Of a stretch of 64,000 nucleotides of DNA, positions 11,454 to 23,300 are shown piece by piece. A program made the position numbers and the translations under genes. The stretch comes from Hemileia vastatrix (taxonomy: Eukaryota; Basidiomycota; Pucciniomycetes; Pucciniales; Zaghouaniaceae). The stretch spans positions 14,632,501-14,696,500 of the forward strand of contig JASXTE010000007.1 in NCBI GenBank assembly GCA_030280995.1, written 5' to 3'. Within the stretch, counting starts at the first letter, position 1. The number at the start of each line of letters is the position of its first letter. Below the pieces are notes generated by a model, which did no database searches, was not told the origin of the DNA, and saw only the letters and a program-made list of their open reading frames with translations.

Positions 11454-13431
11454 ACCAATATTAATATTTTTTTAATTATTACATTTATATAAATATTGAC
11501 CTAATTTCAGCCTACTAGAGAATCTATTAATTATATATAATTCTTTTATTATCTTCTCTTTTTATCTACTTATTTGATCACCTCTGTCAGCTAGGCTGTA
11601 CCAGGAGCCCAGTAAATATTATTTTAATTTATTGGACCAGAAAGAGGGCATAAAACTATTTATTTTATGTTTATAAATTAATATTTTATTTCATAATAAA
11701 ATTATATAAGTGTCTTTGTCAGCCTGTATATCCCCAGGACTGAGTGAAAAGTGCTTATAAGTTATTTTAAACACATGAACTATACAGGGGAACAATAATT
11801 GAGAGTACACAAACAGTATACATAAGTAAAATTATGATAATATACAAAATATGCCATTATAACACCTTATATTCACACATATATCCACCTTTTATAGGTC
11901 TTGTGTACTTAATATTAAGTTTTAATATGTTAGGGTAATCTTAAGAACCTTAAGTATAAGGCTACTTATTTTTAAGTACACATAAAGATGTTATATTCAT
12001 TGTTTTACGCAAAAAACAAGAAATGTGCTTTATTTCACATAAAAAATGACTATATGTGCTATAAAATTGAGAATATCAAAATTGCGCTTTGACAGATCAA
12101 TTTGTCTCATTTAGGACTATTGATTTGGCTATTTAAATGCATAAAAACAAAACTTTTCAAATTTGGTGTTTTTTATGCCAGAAATGGCTTTTGTGTACTG
12201 GCCACATACTGCCTGCTTTTTTCCCATGTAAATAGCTTCATTTTTATCAAAGTTAGCTTTTTCAAACTATAATTAACCCACATTCTATGCCCACTGCGGG
12301 GAAATACACTAAAATAGGCAAGAGGTGCTTATTTAGTGTCCTAGCTTAATTAATAATGCATTGACCTTGTTTATATGCACTAATTTCATTAATAACCTCA
12401 TTCTTGGCGTCTTATTTCATCACCATGCTTAAATTTGCCTAATTTTAGTCAAGGATTTACCCGTGCAAGCGCCTGCCAAGGACTGCATGTAGTTACCCCA
12501 CATCTCACGCTCTTTTTTTAGTTTTTAGGTGGTTTCTCAGTCAATATTGATTATTTTTGGATGGGAATTTCATGTAGTATAATGTCAGGATTAGCCCCTT
12601 CATTTCTACAGTGAATCCCCCTTATTATTAAGCTATTATTAACCTTAAAAATTCCCCTTTAGTCTTTTATATTATTGTTTTATACGCATATACTCTCTTT
12701 TTGTCTTTTTCTTTAATTTTGATGGATTTCCCTTATTATCACATTATTTTGACGGTTGTTACTCTTCTAATTATGTCATGGGTTACTGGGGATATTGATG
12801 GGCATGTCTATTAGTTGTTTTGAGGCGTCATTAACTGTGTATTGGATGGTACATCAAGGGAATCATTGGGGAACTCAGTGTGTATAAAAGAAGGAGGTTT
12901 TTGAGTCTTGTTTCTACATTCTTTATCATTACAATTTACACCATATAGCCAAATCAATTACAATACACTTCAATTAGTTCTTTTATAAGACTTTTGAATA
13001 GTATCTGAACTATTAAACTGTATTTTTCAACCAACTAAAAAGATTGTAAGCCACATATAAAAATAGTGAGAGTTATATTACTGAGACCTTTATTCTGAAT
13101 TATATTTTACTATTTGTTGGATTTATACTACAGTATTCATATAGGACCATTTAAATTTTCTAGAAAAAGAATTTTCAAGCTAATTCACATCCTTTTATTG
13201 TATCTTAGCCTGACAACCTTATTAAATATAAGTCAAATTAGTGTTATATTAATTTTATTGTTATATAAATTATTTATACATTTAAATTAAGCATCATATA
13301 TTCTATATTCTATAAATTATGGTGCATTTTTATGTATTTAATAATTATAAATTGATAATTAATTAATTATAAACATATATTATAATTATAAGTGTAAAAT
13401 TTACTTATAATTTAATTAAATTTATATATTA

Positions 13432-13628
13432 GGGGGTATCAAAGTTAGAAATTTGTAATTATTTAAAAGGTATTTCACAACACAAAAAGAAAGTCATAAA
13501 CTTGACATTAATTCTATGTAAAAAGGTGTTTTGGGGGCACAATATAGCATATTTTAAAAAATAATCACGGTTGATTGGTGGAAAAAAGAAGTATTTTGTA
13601 ATGGAAGCTTTATAACTTTGATACCCCC
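13432..13628. mobile_element. MITE, 197 bp, TA target duplication
   Basis: Perfect terminal inverted repeats: GGGGGTATCAAAGTTA at the left end and TAACTTTGATACCCCC at the right end, flanked by TA on both sides (13430-13431 and 13629-13630). No coding capacity. The TA duplication suggests mobilisation by a Tc1/mariner-type transposase; that assignment is inference. Confidence 0.8.
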
Positions 13629-14610
13629 TATTAAATAAAACCTTTCATATCTTATTAAACATAAGTATTGGGCGCTTTTTTGACTCATATTTGTGTCATC
13701 AAAGTATTGAAAAATTTAAAACACTTTATTAAATAAATTATTAATGTTTTATTCTAAAAATTTGTAATTTTGTTAGAGTAAGTACTTATTTAAACTTAAA
13801 ATAATTATTACAATAATAAATGTAGTTAAAATAATTAATTACTTGTGTTTTATACTAAATTAATTAATTACATTATTTTTACGTGTTAAAATAAGTTTAT
13901 TTTTCATGTTTCATTTAAATTGTCTATTAAAACTATTTTTATGTGTTAAAATAGTTCATTTTTACGTTTCACATAAAATTTGTTTTTAAATAAAGGGTTT
14001 TCAGACATTTTTAAAATTAAATTAGTTGTTTTTATGTGTCTCAAACTTTTTTAATTACTCCCTAATGTTATTGTAACTGTTTGGGATTAAATTGGTAGAT
14101 TTTAGGCTCTTATTCATGTGTCTTAGTTATTTGTATCATGGGTTTCCCCTTACACTTACTCAAAATTGGTAACATATTATTTTTATTTTATCTTACTTTG
14201 TATATACTTTAATATGGAATTTCAGAGGGCCCCTTGCCTATATAAAGGCCTTGGGTAACCCCCTGTAGCCTCACCACTTATTACTTTATTTTTTTATTAT
14301 CATTAATATTATTATTAATATAAAATGTTATATTTACATTGGTTTTACTTATGGCGCTTTTTGGCCTCTTAAATCTATTATAATATATATATATAAAGGT
14401 TGCTTTAAGATTATTTAATATTAGCTTTTGTTACTTAAGTAGAGAGAATAAAAGACTTACCATATATCATCCCCTTAATAACTCGTTATAAGTTTTGAAA
14501 CTTCCCAAGTTCAATTATTATTAAATCATTGTTGTTACCATTTATTTACTTCTTTTACTTCTTCTCCTTCTTCTTCTTCCTTTCTTTTTCTCCTTCTTCT
14601 AGACGACCGG

Positions 14611-15039
14611 TGTAGACAATCCTATTAGATATAGGTCTTGACCAAGGGAGTTGGAGAAAAACCAGAGAGAAAATCACCTGTCCCTTTATAAAAATAAGTA
14701 AGATTTACCTGCTACAGTAAATTGGTTCCTGTTTTGCTAAAGACCCTTTTCCAATACACATGACTGCTTGATGAGCCAAGAAAGTAGTCACCAGACAGAC
14801 TACCAGACCAATGAACTGAAATGTAGACCAATGTCCACACCAGAGACAGCAAAGATACTTGATGTAGGCTGCAAATCCACACCAGAGACAGCAATAATAC
14901 TTGCTATAGCTTGCAAGACTATAACAGGAAAAACAGTTGCCAAATCTAAGTTAAATGAAGAACTCACTTGCAACAAACACAGCCAATTGTGGCCAGAAAA
15001 CAGTGAAAACTGAGTGAGGAACAATGATATCACCTCCGG
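14611..15039 (-). repeat. 3' LTR of element 3, left part
   Basis: Begins TGTAGACAATCC next to the CCGG duplication (14607-14610). It is cut at an internal CCGG (15036-15039) where element 2 inserted; the remainder resumes at 28096. Confidence 0.9.
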
Positions 15040-16133
15040 TGTAGACAATCCTATAGTACTAGCTATAGGCCTTGACCAAGGGAGTTGGAGAAAAACCAGA
15101 GAGAAAATCCCCTGTCCCTTTAGAAAAATAGAGTGAGATTTACTTGCTAAAGTAATTTGGTTCCTGTTTTTGCTGAAGCTCCTTTTTAACACACTTGACT
15201 GCTTGATGAGCCAAGAAAGTAGTCCCCAGATAGACTACCAGACCAAAGAACTGAAATGTAGAACAAAGTCCACACCAGAGACAGCAAAGATACTTGATGT
15301 AGGCTGCAAATCCACACCAGAGACAGCAATAATACTTGCTATAGCTTGCAAGACTATAACAGAGAAAAAAGTTGCTAAAGTTAAGTTAAATGAAGAACTC
15401 ACTTGCAACAAACACAGCCAATTGTGGCCAAAAAACAGTGAAAACTGAGTGAGGAACAATGAGATCACCTCCGGATGGTTGTATGATGATTAAGGTTTCC
15501 CCAAACTGTCTTATTCACTATGTACACACAGACCACTAACTAAGAGCCCATGCCCACCCACCAATCTGGCGCCTGTACCCGCCAAATTGCATAAAAAACC
15601 CTCCTGGAGCGCTCCCCAACCTCCTAAAACAGAGGCGGGCGGGCCGCCCGACATCGGAGATGCCGCCTGAGGCGGCCCGGCCTCCCTGAAGCCAGAAAAC
15701 CAATAAAAACCACTAATCTACTTAGAAATATTAGCTACAACTACTAAAACATTTAAAACACGGAATTTCACTATAACAACATTAAGACATTAAATATAGA
15801 GAAAAATCAGCTCTATCAAACGGTACTAAGCACTTAACCCTAAGACTTAAGTTTAGCCCATAAAACACGAAAAACATAATTAAACAGCAATCTTTTATAA
15901 ATGAAAAATGAGGAAATGGCCCCTTAAAACTCAGAATATGAAAAATGTCTTCAAGACATAAAATATAGAGAAAAACCAGGGCTATCCAATAATAGTACCC
16001 ACATACCCGCAGACCCAATATCCACAGAATAAAATCAGAAAAATACCAAATTCTTTAACAGATGTCAATTAAGACATGCACAATCAGCGCCAAATCACAC
16101 AACAAAGGCCCCTGCCAATGTTGGAAGACCGCA
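15040..16133 (-). repeat. 3' LTR of element 2
   Basis: 1094 bp from TGTAGACA to GGAAGACCGCA (one change from the usual GACCACA end). It contains the 46-bp tandem repeat (near 15270-15350) and a G+C-rich block (15630-15690) standing out from the AT-rich rest. It is nearly identical by eye to the partner at 26999-28091. Confidence 0.92.
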
Positions 16134-16143
16134 TCCTCCCTCC
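16134..16143 (-). other. Polypurine tract of element 2
   Basis: TCCTCCCTCC on the plus strand, i.e. GGAGGGAGGA in element sense, directly against the 3' LTR. It is the expected primer for second-strand synthesis. Element P has the same tract at 40598-40607, which confirms the LTR border. Confidence 0.85.
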
Positions 16144-16181
16144 AATTGAGAATTTCCGCATTCTTTCTTCATCCAACCACC

Positions 16182-16822
16182 ATGTTTAACCTTCTTCCCA
16201 AATCTGCCTCTGAAATGGGCCTTAGCCAATACTGCATCGACAATAATTTAATCTGCGCCATGACACCACCTGTCCATCCATACAGAACGTCCTGCAATGT
16301 ATGCCAATCCAGAAAGAAGACCTGCCACAGACCTGGCCCACTTTCTTCCACAACAGATTCACCTCCACCTCAACCTGGTCCTTCTTCTGCCAGCACCAAA
16401 AGATCTAGGCCATCCATCCTGATACCCAGATTAATCAAAAAGCTCCACCCTTCCCAAAAGAGTGCCACAACCCATAAAACAACTAGTTCCCCCATCCCTG
16501 GTCCATCTGATGGTAAAGAACATTCATTCCTTCCTTCAACTTTAAAACTGATAACTTCTCAGCTCCTTCCTCTTCTGATAGTGATGATAACAATGTAGGA
16601 TCCATTGCACCACCAACACCAACGCACTTCCCCACTATCAAGGCCAAGTTCCAACAACACACATCTCAACAGAAACAACTTCTGCTTCACTACTTCCAAT
16701 CCACTCCTGCTAGAGATCCACAGGACATTGAGAACAGAAGACACCTCATTCACCAGTTAAAGGCTAATTCTGAACACTTCATTTCATCTCTTGATTCCCT
16801 CTGTAATTCCACTAGTACTTGA
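16182..16822 (+). CDS. Antisense gene A of element 2: Zn2Cys6-like cysteine protein, two exons
   Basis: Encoded on the strand opposite to gag-pol, just inside the 3' LTR. Exons 16182-16512 and 16563-16822; the 50-bp intron has GTAAAG at its start, an ACTGAT branch-like site and CTTCTCAG at its end, and splicing joins the frames exactly (196 residues). Residues 15-50 hold the array x-x2-C-x6-C-x12-C-x2-C-x6-C with Arg/Lys between the last two cysteines; in this copy the first cysteine is serine (SQYC). A Pro/Ser stretch and a basic patch (TKRSRPSILIPRL) follow, then an acidic run (SSSDSDD) opens exon 2, then a Gln/His/Leu-rich helical tail. The spacing equals that of fungal zinc-cluster DNA-binding domains; DNA binding is inference. 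The start is the conserved MF[NS][LF]L methionine, not the upstream ATG in the LTR. Confidence 0.7.
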
Positions 16823-16879
16823 GTTTGATTCAGAAAAGAAAAATTGACCACACCCTCTATAGGATGTAACCACAAACAA

Positions 16880-17395
16880 CCCTCAGTTTCAAGTCTTGGG
16901 GGACTAGCCTCATTTCATAGTCTTGGGGGACTCAAAAACCCTCAGTTTAAAGTGTTGGTGGACTCAAAAACCTAAATCATAAACCCAGAACCAGATATCA
17001 ACCACATTAAGACACAAAGAAAAAACTAACATTCTGGGGTAATTGTGAATAGAGCTGCCAGCCCATCAATTACCCCCAAACTTGCCTTTGCTAAATTCGG
17101 AGGCTCCCCCTGTGGATACCCTCCACCAATATTTCAAACCAACTCCAACAACAAAACCCTTTTTCCTCAGTTTATAGTCTTGGGGGACTTACAACCCTCA
17201 GTTTAAAGTCTTGGGAGACTAACAAAGTGTTCAGTTTGAAGTTTTGACGTACTAATTCTTGATAAAATCTTGAAACCAGCCAGTTTAAAGTCTTGGAGGA
17301 CTAACAGGAACCAGATTTCAGTTTAAAGTCTTGATGGACTGACTTGATAGCATAGCTTTTTCAGTTTAGAGTCTTGATGGACTTACGGAATTTTG
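16880..17395 (-). repeat. Hairpin-repeat stretch between antisense genes A and B, element 2
   Basis: About nine copies of the short dyad in element sense, mostly AGTCcccaaGACT-type arms followed by NTAAACTG. On the plus strand they read CAGTTTAAAGTCTTGGNGGACT. One long hairpin with arms GGGGTAATTG/CAATTACCCC lies at 17036-17076. The last three copies (17280-17390) lie 150-250 bp upstream of antisense gene B, so they could also be promoter sites for it. Confidence 0.8.
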
Positions 17396-17534
17396 CATAA
17401 AATGGACGCAGCCAATTTCATGCAGCACACCTCTACAGCCAACCTGCTGAACTTCCACCTTCACTTCATCATCTACCCATCACTGACAAAAATCTCCTCC
17501 TATCCCTTTTCATCGTTTTTTCTCATTACAGATC

Positions 17535-19068
17535 ATGGCTGGATCTCCTGATGTTAACCCTTCTACTCTCCCTTTCTTCACTGCTCCCAAGGACTATGCC
17601 TGCAAACAGTGCATCCACATGTGCAGACCTTGCACATTCACTCTTCCGAATCCTGAATCCAAATTCCACAACAGGGCTTGTGACTCTTGTTATTCCAAAA
17701 AGAAAAGATGTGACAGAGACTCCAACTACCCTATTCCTCCGCCTTCACCATCTCATAAATACATCTCCAGATCCCCTACCAGATCCCCAGAGCTTGGTCC
17801 TTCCTCTTCCTCTCTATCTTCTGCTCCTTCCAGAAGATCCAGAAGCTCAGCATCCCGCACTCTTCCCAAAAGACCAGCCTGAGCCTCACAAGAAACTGCC
17901 TTTATCTCCGCTAAATTGGCTCCAAAAGCTTCATATATCAACTCCCAGGCGGCCCGCCCGCCTCACCAAACAGTGAAAATCAGGGCCAAAACCTCCAAAA
18001 ACGGCCAGAAAATAGCCAAATTCATCCAGACAACAACAACAACTCAACCCAACTACCTCCTACTGCTCCCAGAGCAATGCAATCCACCCTTCCAAAGTCC
18101 AAAAGCACCAAAATTTACCAGAATTCTAAGAGAACTGCCAGAGAACCCCAAGAAGAAACCAGAACACCACACACTGTTCCACAACAACAACTTCGTCCCC
18201 AACTAAGACAAAGAAAATACACCTCTCCTCTATCAGCCAACTACTCTTCTGACAGTTCCATCTCTTCAAATTCTCCATCCAGAAGAGAGCAGTCTGCTTC
18301 CAAATCCCCCTCTCCTGCTCCATCCTTTAACCAACCTGGTACTTCATCACCAGCACCTCCTCCAGCTGAATCCAACAGAAATAACAACCACAACAACAAC
18401 CACAATCTCACTGCTCCAACTAGGCCCCAGGAACCTCAGCATCCCAGTTCACCTTCTCAGGATCCTTCAGAGGAATACCATGAGAATCCATATCTTTCCC
18501 TAGTTGATCCACCCACTATGACCATCACGAAATTGTCAGAGATCCAAATCCCAGCTGCTTACAGATTTGATGAGCTTCCAATCTGTAAGTACCAAATTAA
18601 TTATTCCATTTCTTCAACAAAAATAATTACTGATCCAATTCTTCTTGTCTAGTTGGCACCCCTCCTCCTGAATCTATTATTGGAGTTGGCCAAACTCTTG
18701 AAACTTCTTTGACCCTGGATTATGGAGACATGAAGAAACACCTAAGCACCATGTGTTCCAATATGCTAAAGGCCTTTGCCCTCCATGGACCTTTAAATGA
18801 CTTTGAAAAATCCCTGAGAAAGCGCCTACTAGACGACCACTGGAAAATGTCTAGGATCATTAAACACACCCTCCAGCACTCCATTCCTGCTTCTTCTTCT
18901 TCCTCCTCTGAACTTCCCTCTAATCCAATCCCTGACCATTACAATCCCTATAATCTCTCCAGCAGGATGCACTTCAAAGAACACAGTGCTTCCCACAATC
19001 CCAACAAAAAACAAAAACGTCATCACAATCCGGACCAGCCTCCAGAAGCTTCATCGTCCAGACATTGA
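17535..19068 (+). pseudogene. Antisense gene B of element 2: cysteine-rich, Ser/Pro-rich, split gene with one nonsense codon
   Basis: Starts MAGSPDVNPSTLP at 17535 after an acceptor-like TTACAG. The N-terminal domain (residues about 18-62) holds C-x2-C-x6-C-x15-C-x2-C-x6-C with an extra cysteine in the first half and YSKKKRC in the second, a Zn2Cys6-like pattern. A Ser/Pro/Arg-rich tract follows (SHKYISRSPTRSPE). A stop at 17880 (TGA where element 3 has TTA) breaks this copy. The Ser/Asn/Pro-rich middle is open in another frame (18077-18584). A clear intron, 18585-18652 (GTAAGT..TACTGATCC..CTAG), leads to the last exon (18653-19068) with a helical segment (GDMKKHLSTMCSNMLKAF), an RLLDDHWKMSRIIKH segment and a basic tail. 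The same frame change before the middle part is present in every copy, so an unresolved intron is likely there. Confidence 0.65.
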
Positions 19069-20307
19069 GCTCCTGCAAAAAGATTAGAAACATAATAATA
19101 ATATAAAACAATTAATAAAAATAATTTCAGAATTTTTTTTTTTTTTTTTTATCTACTAATATACTAAAATTAAAAATTAATAACTAAAATTAAATGAAAT
19201 AAAATAAAATATAAAAATAATACAAATGGTAGCCCCCAGCCAGTTGATGAGCTGATCCCCTGATACCTTACCCACATCCAAGTGCACCTTGATGTGGATA
19301 CACAATTAATTCTTTTAAATGGTTAACAGAAAACAAAATTCAAAAAATTTAGAAATTCAGAAAATAATAAAAAATAATGAAGCACAGAAACACATGAAAT
19401 AAATAATAAATAAAAATAAGAAAATAGCATTGCCCGGCCAATTGATGAGCCTTTCCCCACCAATGCTTGCCCACATCCAGGTGACCCTGATGTGGTAACA
19501 CCCTATATTTTTGATTTTATAATTTTAAACAACCCCCATAAAAAAATTAAAAGAAAGAAAAGAGAAAAAAAAGAAAATAATCTTAAAACTGCTATCTAGC
19601 AATAACATAACTTCAAAATCAAAGAAAGTCCAGCTCCATAGATGGTGCAATAAGGGAAAGTCCGGTCCATAGAAATGATCACTGGGTGGGCTCCCTCCAA
19701 TAAGTAAAAATGATGGGAGACCACCAGTGATCCACCACCAATCTGAAAGAACCAAAGATAAAGAAGCCAGTCCCAAACCAGTTTAAAGTCATAGCGGACT
19801 TAAAACCTGAATAATAAACAACAGAACTATAATTCAACTAGGAAAAACAAAATACTTGAGACAGACATTCTGGGGTAACTGTTCTACAGAGCAGCCAGCT
19901 TATCAGTTACCCCCACACTTGCCAAAAAAGAATCTAGAAGCCCCCCCTGGGTACCTTCTAACAAAAACACAATGTCCAACACAAAAAACCAAAACCAATA
20001 AGAGTGAAGAGACCAGCACATGAAAACCAGAGGAAATTCCAGTTTAAAGTCATAGAGGACTAAAACCTGTGAAAAGAAACCAATACTAGGGTTCAACCAA
20101 ATTAAGAGAAAGGGTTGGAAACAGACAATCTGGGGTAACTGTTGATAGAGCAGCCAGCCCATCAGTCACCCCCACACTTGCCAAGATCAAATCTAGAAGC
20201 CCCACCCATGGGTACCTTCTAACAAAAATTTCCAACAAACAGATTCATAGCATCACCACAAAAAACCAAAATTAAAGAATGGTCCGTAGTTTATCCTCAT
20301 TGCGGAG
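19069..20307 (-). ncRNA. Structured 3' noncoding region of element 2
   Basis: No gene. After a T-run (19132-19152) and AT-rich DNA it carries two hairpins with arms CCACATC/GATGTGG (19272-19297 and 19471-19495), each next to a conserved CAATTGATGAG block. A long hairpin with outer arms GATCACTGG/CCAGTGATC lies at 19677-19732, short dyads at 19777-19799 and 20040-20062, and two GGGGTAACTG-type hairpins at 19874-19915 and 20132-20172. All recur at the same relative places in elements 3 and 4, and most recur in element P. The RNA role is inferred from compensatory changes; this is part of the element's transcript, not a stand-alone RNA gene. Confidence 0.6.
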
Positions 20308-23300
20308 TTAATCTGCTTCATGCCTAGTTCCTCTGGGATAAAACCTCTTCACTTGGTCTGCAGCCACCCTCTTTTTAAGACTGCACCATCCAACTCTTCC
20401 AAAACATAAGAACCTCCATACGCCTGAGATCTTACTCTGTAAGGTCCATTCCATCTGTCAGCAATCATTTTCCCCCACTGACTCTCCAAACTTCTATTAT
20501 AGACCAAAACCAAACAACCAGGTTTCAAGGGATTCCTGAGTCTATGAGCCAACTTCTTGTCCCAGTATCTGACTGATTGATTCCTAATCTTCATCATTCT
20601 AGAGTATGCCTTCTCTTGACATTCCTCTCTACATTCCAACTGTTGCATCCTGGCACAGAGCAAATCTTCTGTTGATTGCACGTCATTCTAATCAATTCCA
20701 AGATAAGAGACAGCTTCCAAGTCCACTGGTAGAACGGCTTTCTGACCAAACATTAACTCATAAGGAGAATAGGCAGTTGTCTTCTTCACAGTGACCCTAT
20801 CAGCAAATAAAACAAGGGTAAATAATGCCTCCACATTTCGGCACTATCTCCGCACATCTTCACCAAAGCATTCTTTATAACTTGATGGCCTCTTTCAACC
20901 ATGCCTTCAGCTTCAGGATAATAAGGTGTAGCCACTCTAACTTTAGAGCCAACACTTGCCACAGCTTCTTTAAATTCGGCACCAAACTCTGGCCTACCAT
21001 CAACAGTCACCAACTTCATCAACCCATACCTATAAATCCACTCTTTCTTCAAAAACTCTGCCACATTTTTGGCAGTCAAATTAACCAGAGACACTGCCTC
21101 AACCCAAACAGACAAATCATCCCTAGCAACAATCAAGTATTTATACCTGCCCTCTTTAATATGGACAGCATCAAGACTGACTCTTCCAAAAAAAGTTGAT
21201 TCACCAGTAGCACGGCCCATCTCTTTAGGTTTCAAGTGACTTCTTCTTTGACATTCTTCACAAGATTGAACCCAACCCTGCACAGCCAACTTCATACCCG
21301 GCCACCAAAATCTGTCTGCTACTCTTCTATAAGTCTCCCCAAAGCCTCTATGACCAAGGTCTTCATGCAAAGACATCAAAACCAATTCTTGATCCTTCTT
21401 CTGAGTCACCACCACTTGAGGATTAGGATGTCTCCTTCTCATCAAGCACCTTCCTGACACATAAAATCCAAGACTCTTCTTCTTGATTGCCAACCAAGTA
21501 TCATCATCACAACTATCTGGCCTCTCCAAGGTCAACAGATATTCCACCAAAATAAAATAAAACCCAGATTGACCCCAGGTCTCATCTTCAAAATCAAAAA
21601 AAACAACATCCAATGGTACAACTCTGTCATCAAAATCACCAGTGTGAACATGAGCCAATTAAGCAGCCCAACCAGGACACCAATCCTTAAATTTTGGCAC
21701 GTCCTTCTCTTTCCACTGAACCTTGTGAGAATCCAGTTCACTAACAAAAACACCCTTTTCCAATTTTGAGCTGTCCCAAATAACAACTCCATCTTCATCA
21801 ACAAAAAGATCCTGATCACCAGAATCAAGATCAGATCCAGCCAGTTTAGCCTCTTGGGGGAGGTCAGAAAAATCATCCAGTTTAGCGTCATGGGGGAGGA
21901 AAGGAAAATCCTCAGCACCCTTTGTGCTGGCCCTAATCACTGGAACATCTTTGTCAAACTCTTCAGAATCAGAATCCTCATCTGTAGGTGGCCTCCTTGA
22001 TAATCCATCAGGCATAGTAAAAGTTTTACTTGGTTTGCGTACCAGGTCAAAAGAAAAATGTTGAATAAATGCCACCCACCTAGTCATTGGAGCATTTGGA
22101 AGACTAGGTGTATTGATCATCTGAACCAAAGATTTTGCATCCACCTGCAGCTCAAAATGCTGCCCCCACCAAACCGTCTGTAGCTTCTTTAAAATTTTAG
22201 CTACGCCACACAATTCCAACTTAGGTTGAGAATACCTAGATTCCACCTCATTAAACACCACAGACTCATACCTTACTGGCCTGAACCTCCCAGTCTTATC
22301 TTCGTGAGACAAAACAGCACCAGCAGCAATATAACTTGAGTCCACTGCCAGATAAATCTTTCCAGCACCCACATCATAATCCAACTTGTGAAGAATTATA
22401 TCTTCACCAACAACCTTTTTCAGCTTCTGAAAAGACTCTTCACACTCTTCCGTCCATTCCCAATCTGCATCTTTTCTGGTCAACCTCCTTAAAGGTGAAG
22501 CCAACAAAGAAAAATCCTTAATGAAAATCCTGACATATACACATACACCCAAAAATCCTCTGACTTCAGTAGTATTTTTAGGCCTTGGCCATGCCTGAAT
22601 TTTATTAATCTTCTTCTTCGCCATAATCCTTCCCTCTTTACATACCACATGACCCAGAATTTCCAAAGCAGGAACACAACAACATAATTTTGACCCTGAA
22701 ATGGTCAAACCAGCCTCTTCAATCCTAAACAACACTCTCTCTAGAGTTATTGCATATTCCCACACAAACCTCCTTATTCCAGGGTTCTCTGATAACACCT
22801 CATTACCATAATCAGTGGATGGTCCTTTAATTCCACCATCATCAATGAAAATATCAGCATGAGTAGGAGCCTCATCCTGAAAAATCCAAGCCATCTGTGC
22901 TTGATAAACTGCCACTGAATTAGTTGCTCCTTGAGGCAACCTAGTGAGCTGAAATCTTCCCAAAGGAGTCTCAAAAGTTGTGAGAGGCCTTGAATCCGTA
23001 TGTAGTTCCCTCTCATCATAACCACCCATAATATCACCCAAACCATAACACACCCTTCCAGCAAAAGCTTCAACAAAATCCTCTGCACTTGGCGACATAC
23101 CAGCGTCCTTGTTAGTGACTCTATTAAAGGCTCTAAGATCATGAACCACCCTCAACTTTCCATTCTGCTTCTTTACACAGAACACCGGACTTGAGTAGCT
23201 GGACGTTGATTGTTCATATAACCCAGTCCTGACTCTTTCCCTAACAATCTCTACAAAATCCTCTCGAATTACAGCTGGAATCGGAATAGGTTTGATTTGC

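Larger units (their letters stand above)
11090..14606. other. AT-rich unique sequence between elements 0 and 3
   Basis: About 3.5 kb not related to the elements. It holds a short repeated coding-like stretch (11100-11453), a MITE (13432-13628) and CT-rich microsatellite DNA just before element 3 (about 14550-14602). TATA-like sequences occur at 12888 (TATAAAAGAAGG) and 14237 (CCTATATAAAGG) but no convincing gene follows either. I see no conserved gene or RNA gene in 11454-13431 or 13629-14550. Confidence 0.6.

Noticed and set aside
12888..14260. Host promoter or gene starting at TATA-like sequences
   Set aside because: No open frame, splice pattern or recognisable product follows either site.
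14712..15468. Short open frames inside LTRs on both strands
   Set aside because: They follow the tandem 46-bp LTR repeat and have no conserved start or family similarity.
15040..20300. A 5-kb LTR containing genes, since the whole block recurs at 27000 and 53372
   Set aside because: The polypurine tract directly after the 1.09-kb segment, the PBS spacing and the CCGG duplications show that the LTR is 1.09 kb and the rest is the internal 3' region.
22774..23142. Medium-length open frames overlapping RT and integrase in other frames and strands
   Set aside because: Shadows of the conserved pol frame; they have no conserved motifs and recur only because the elements are repeated.
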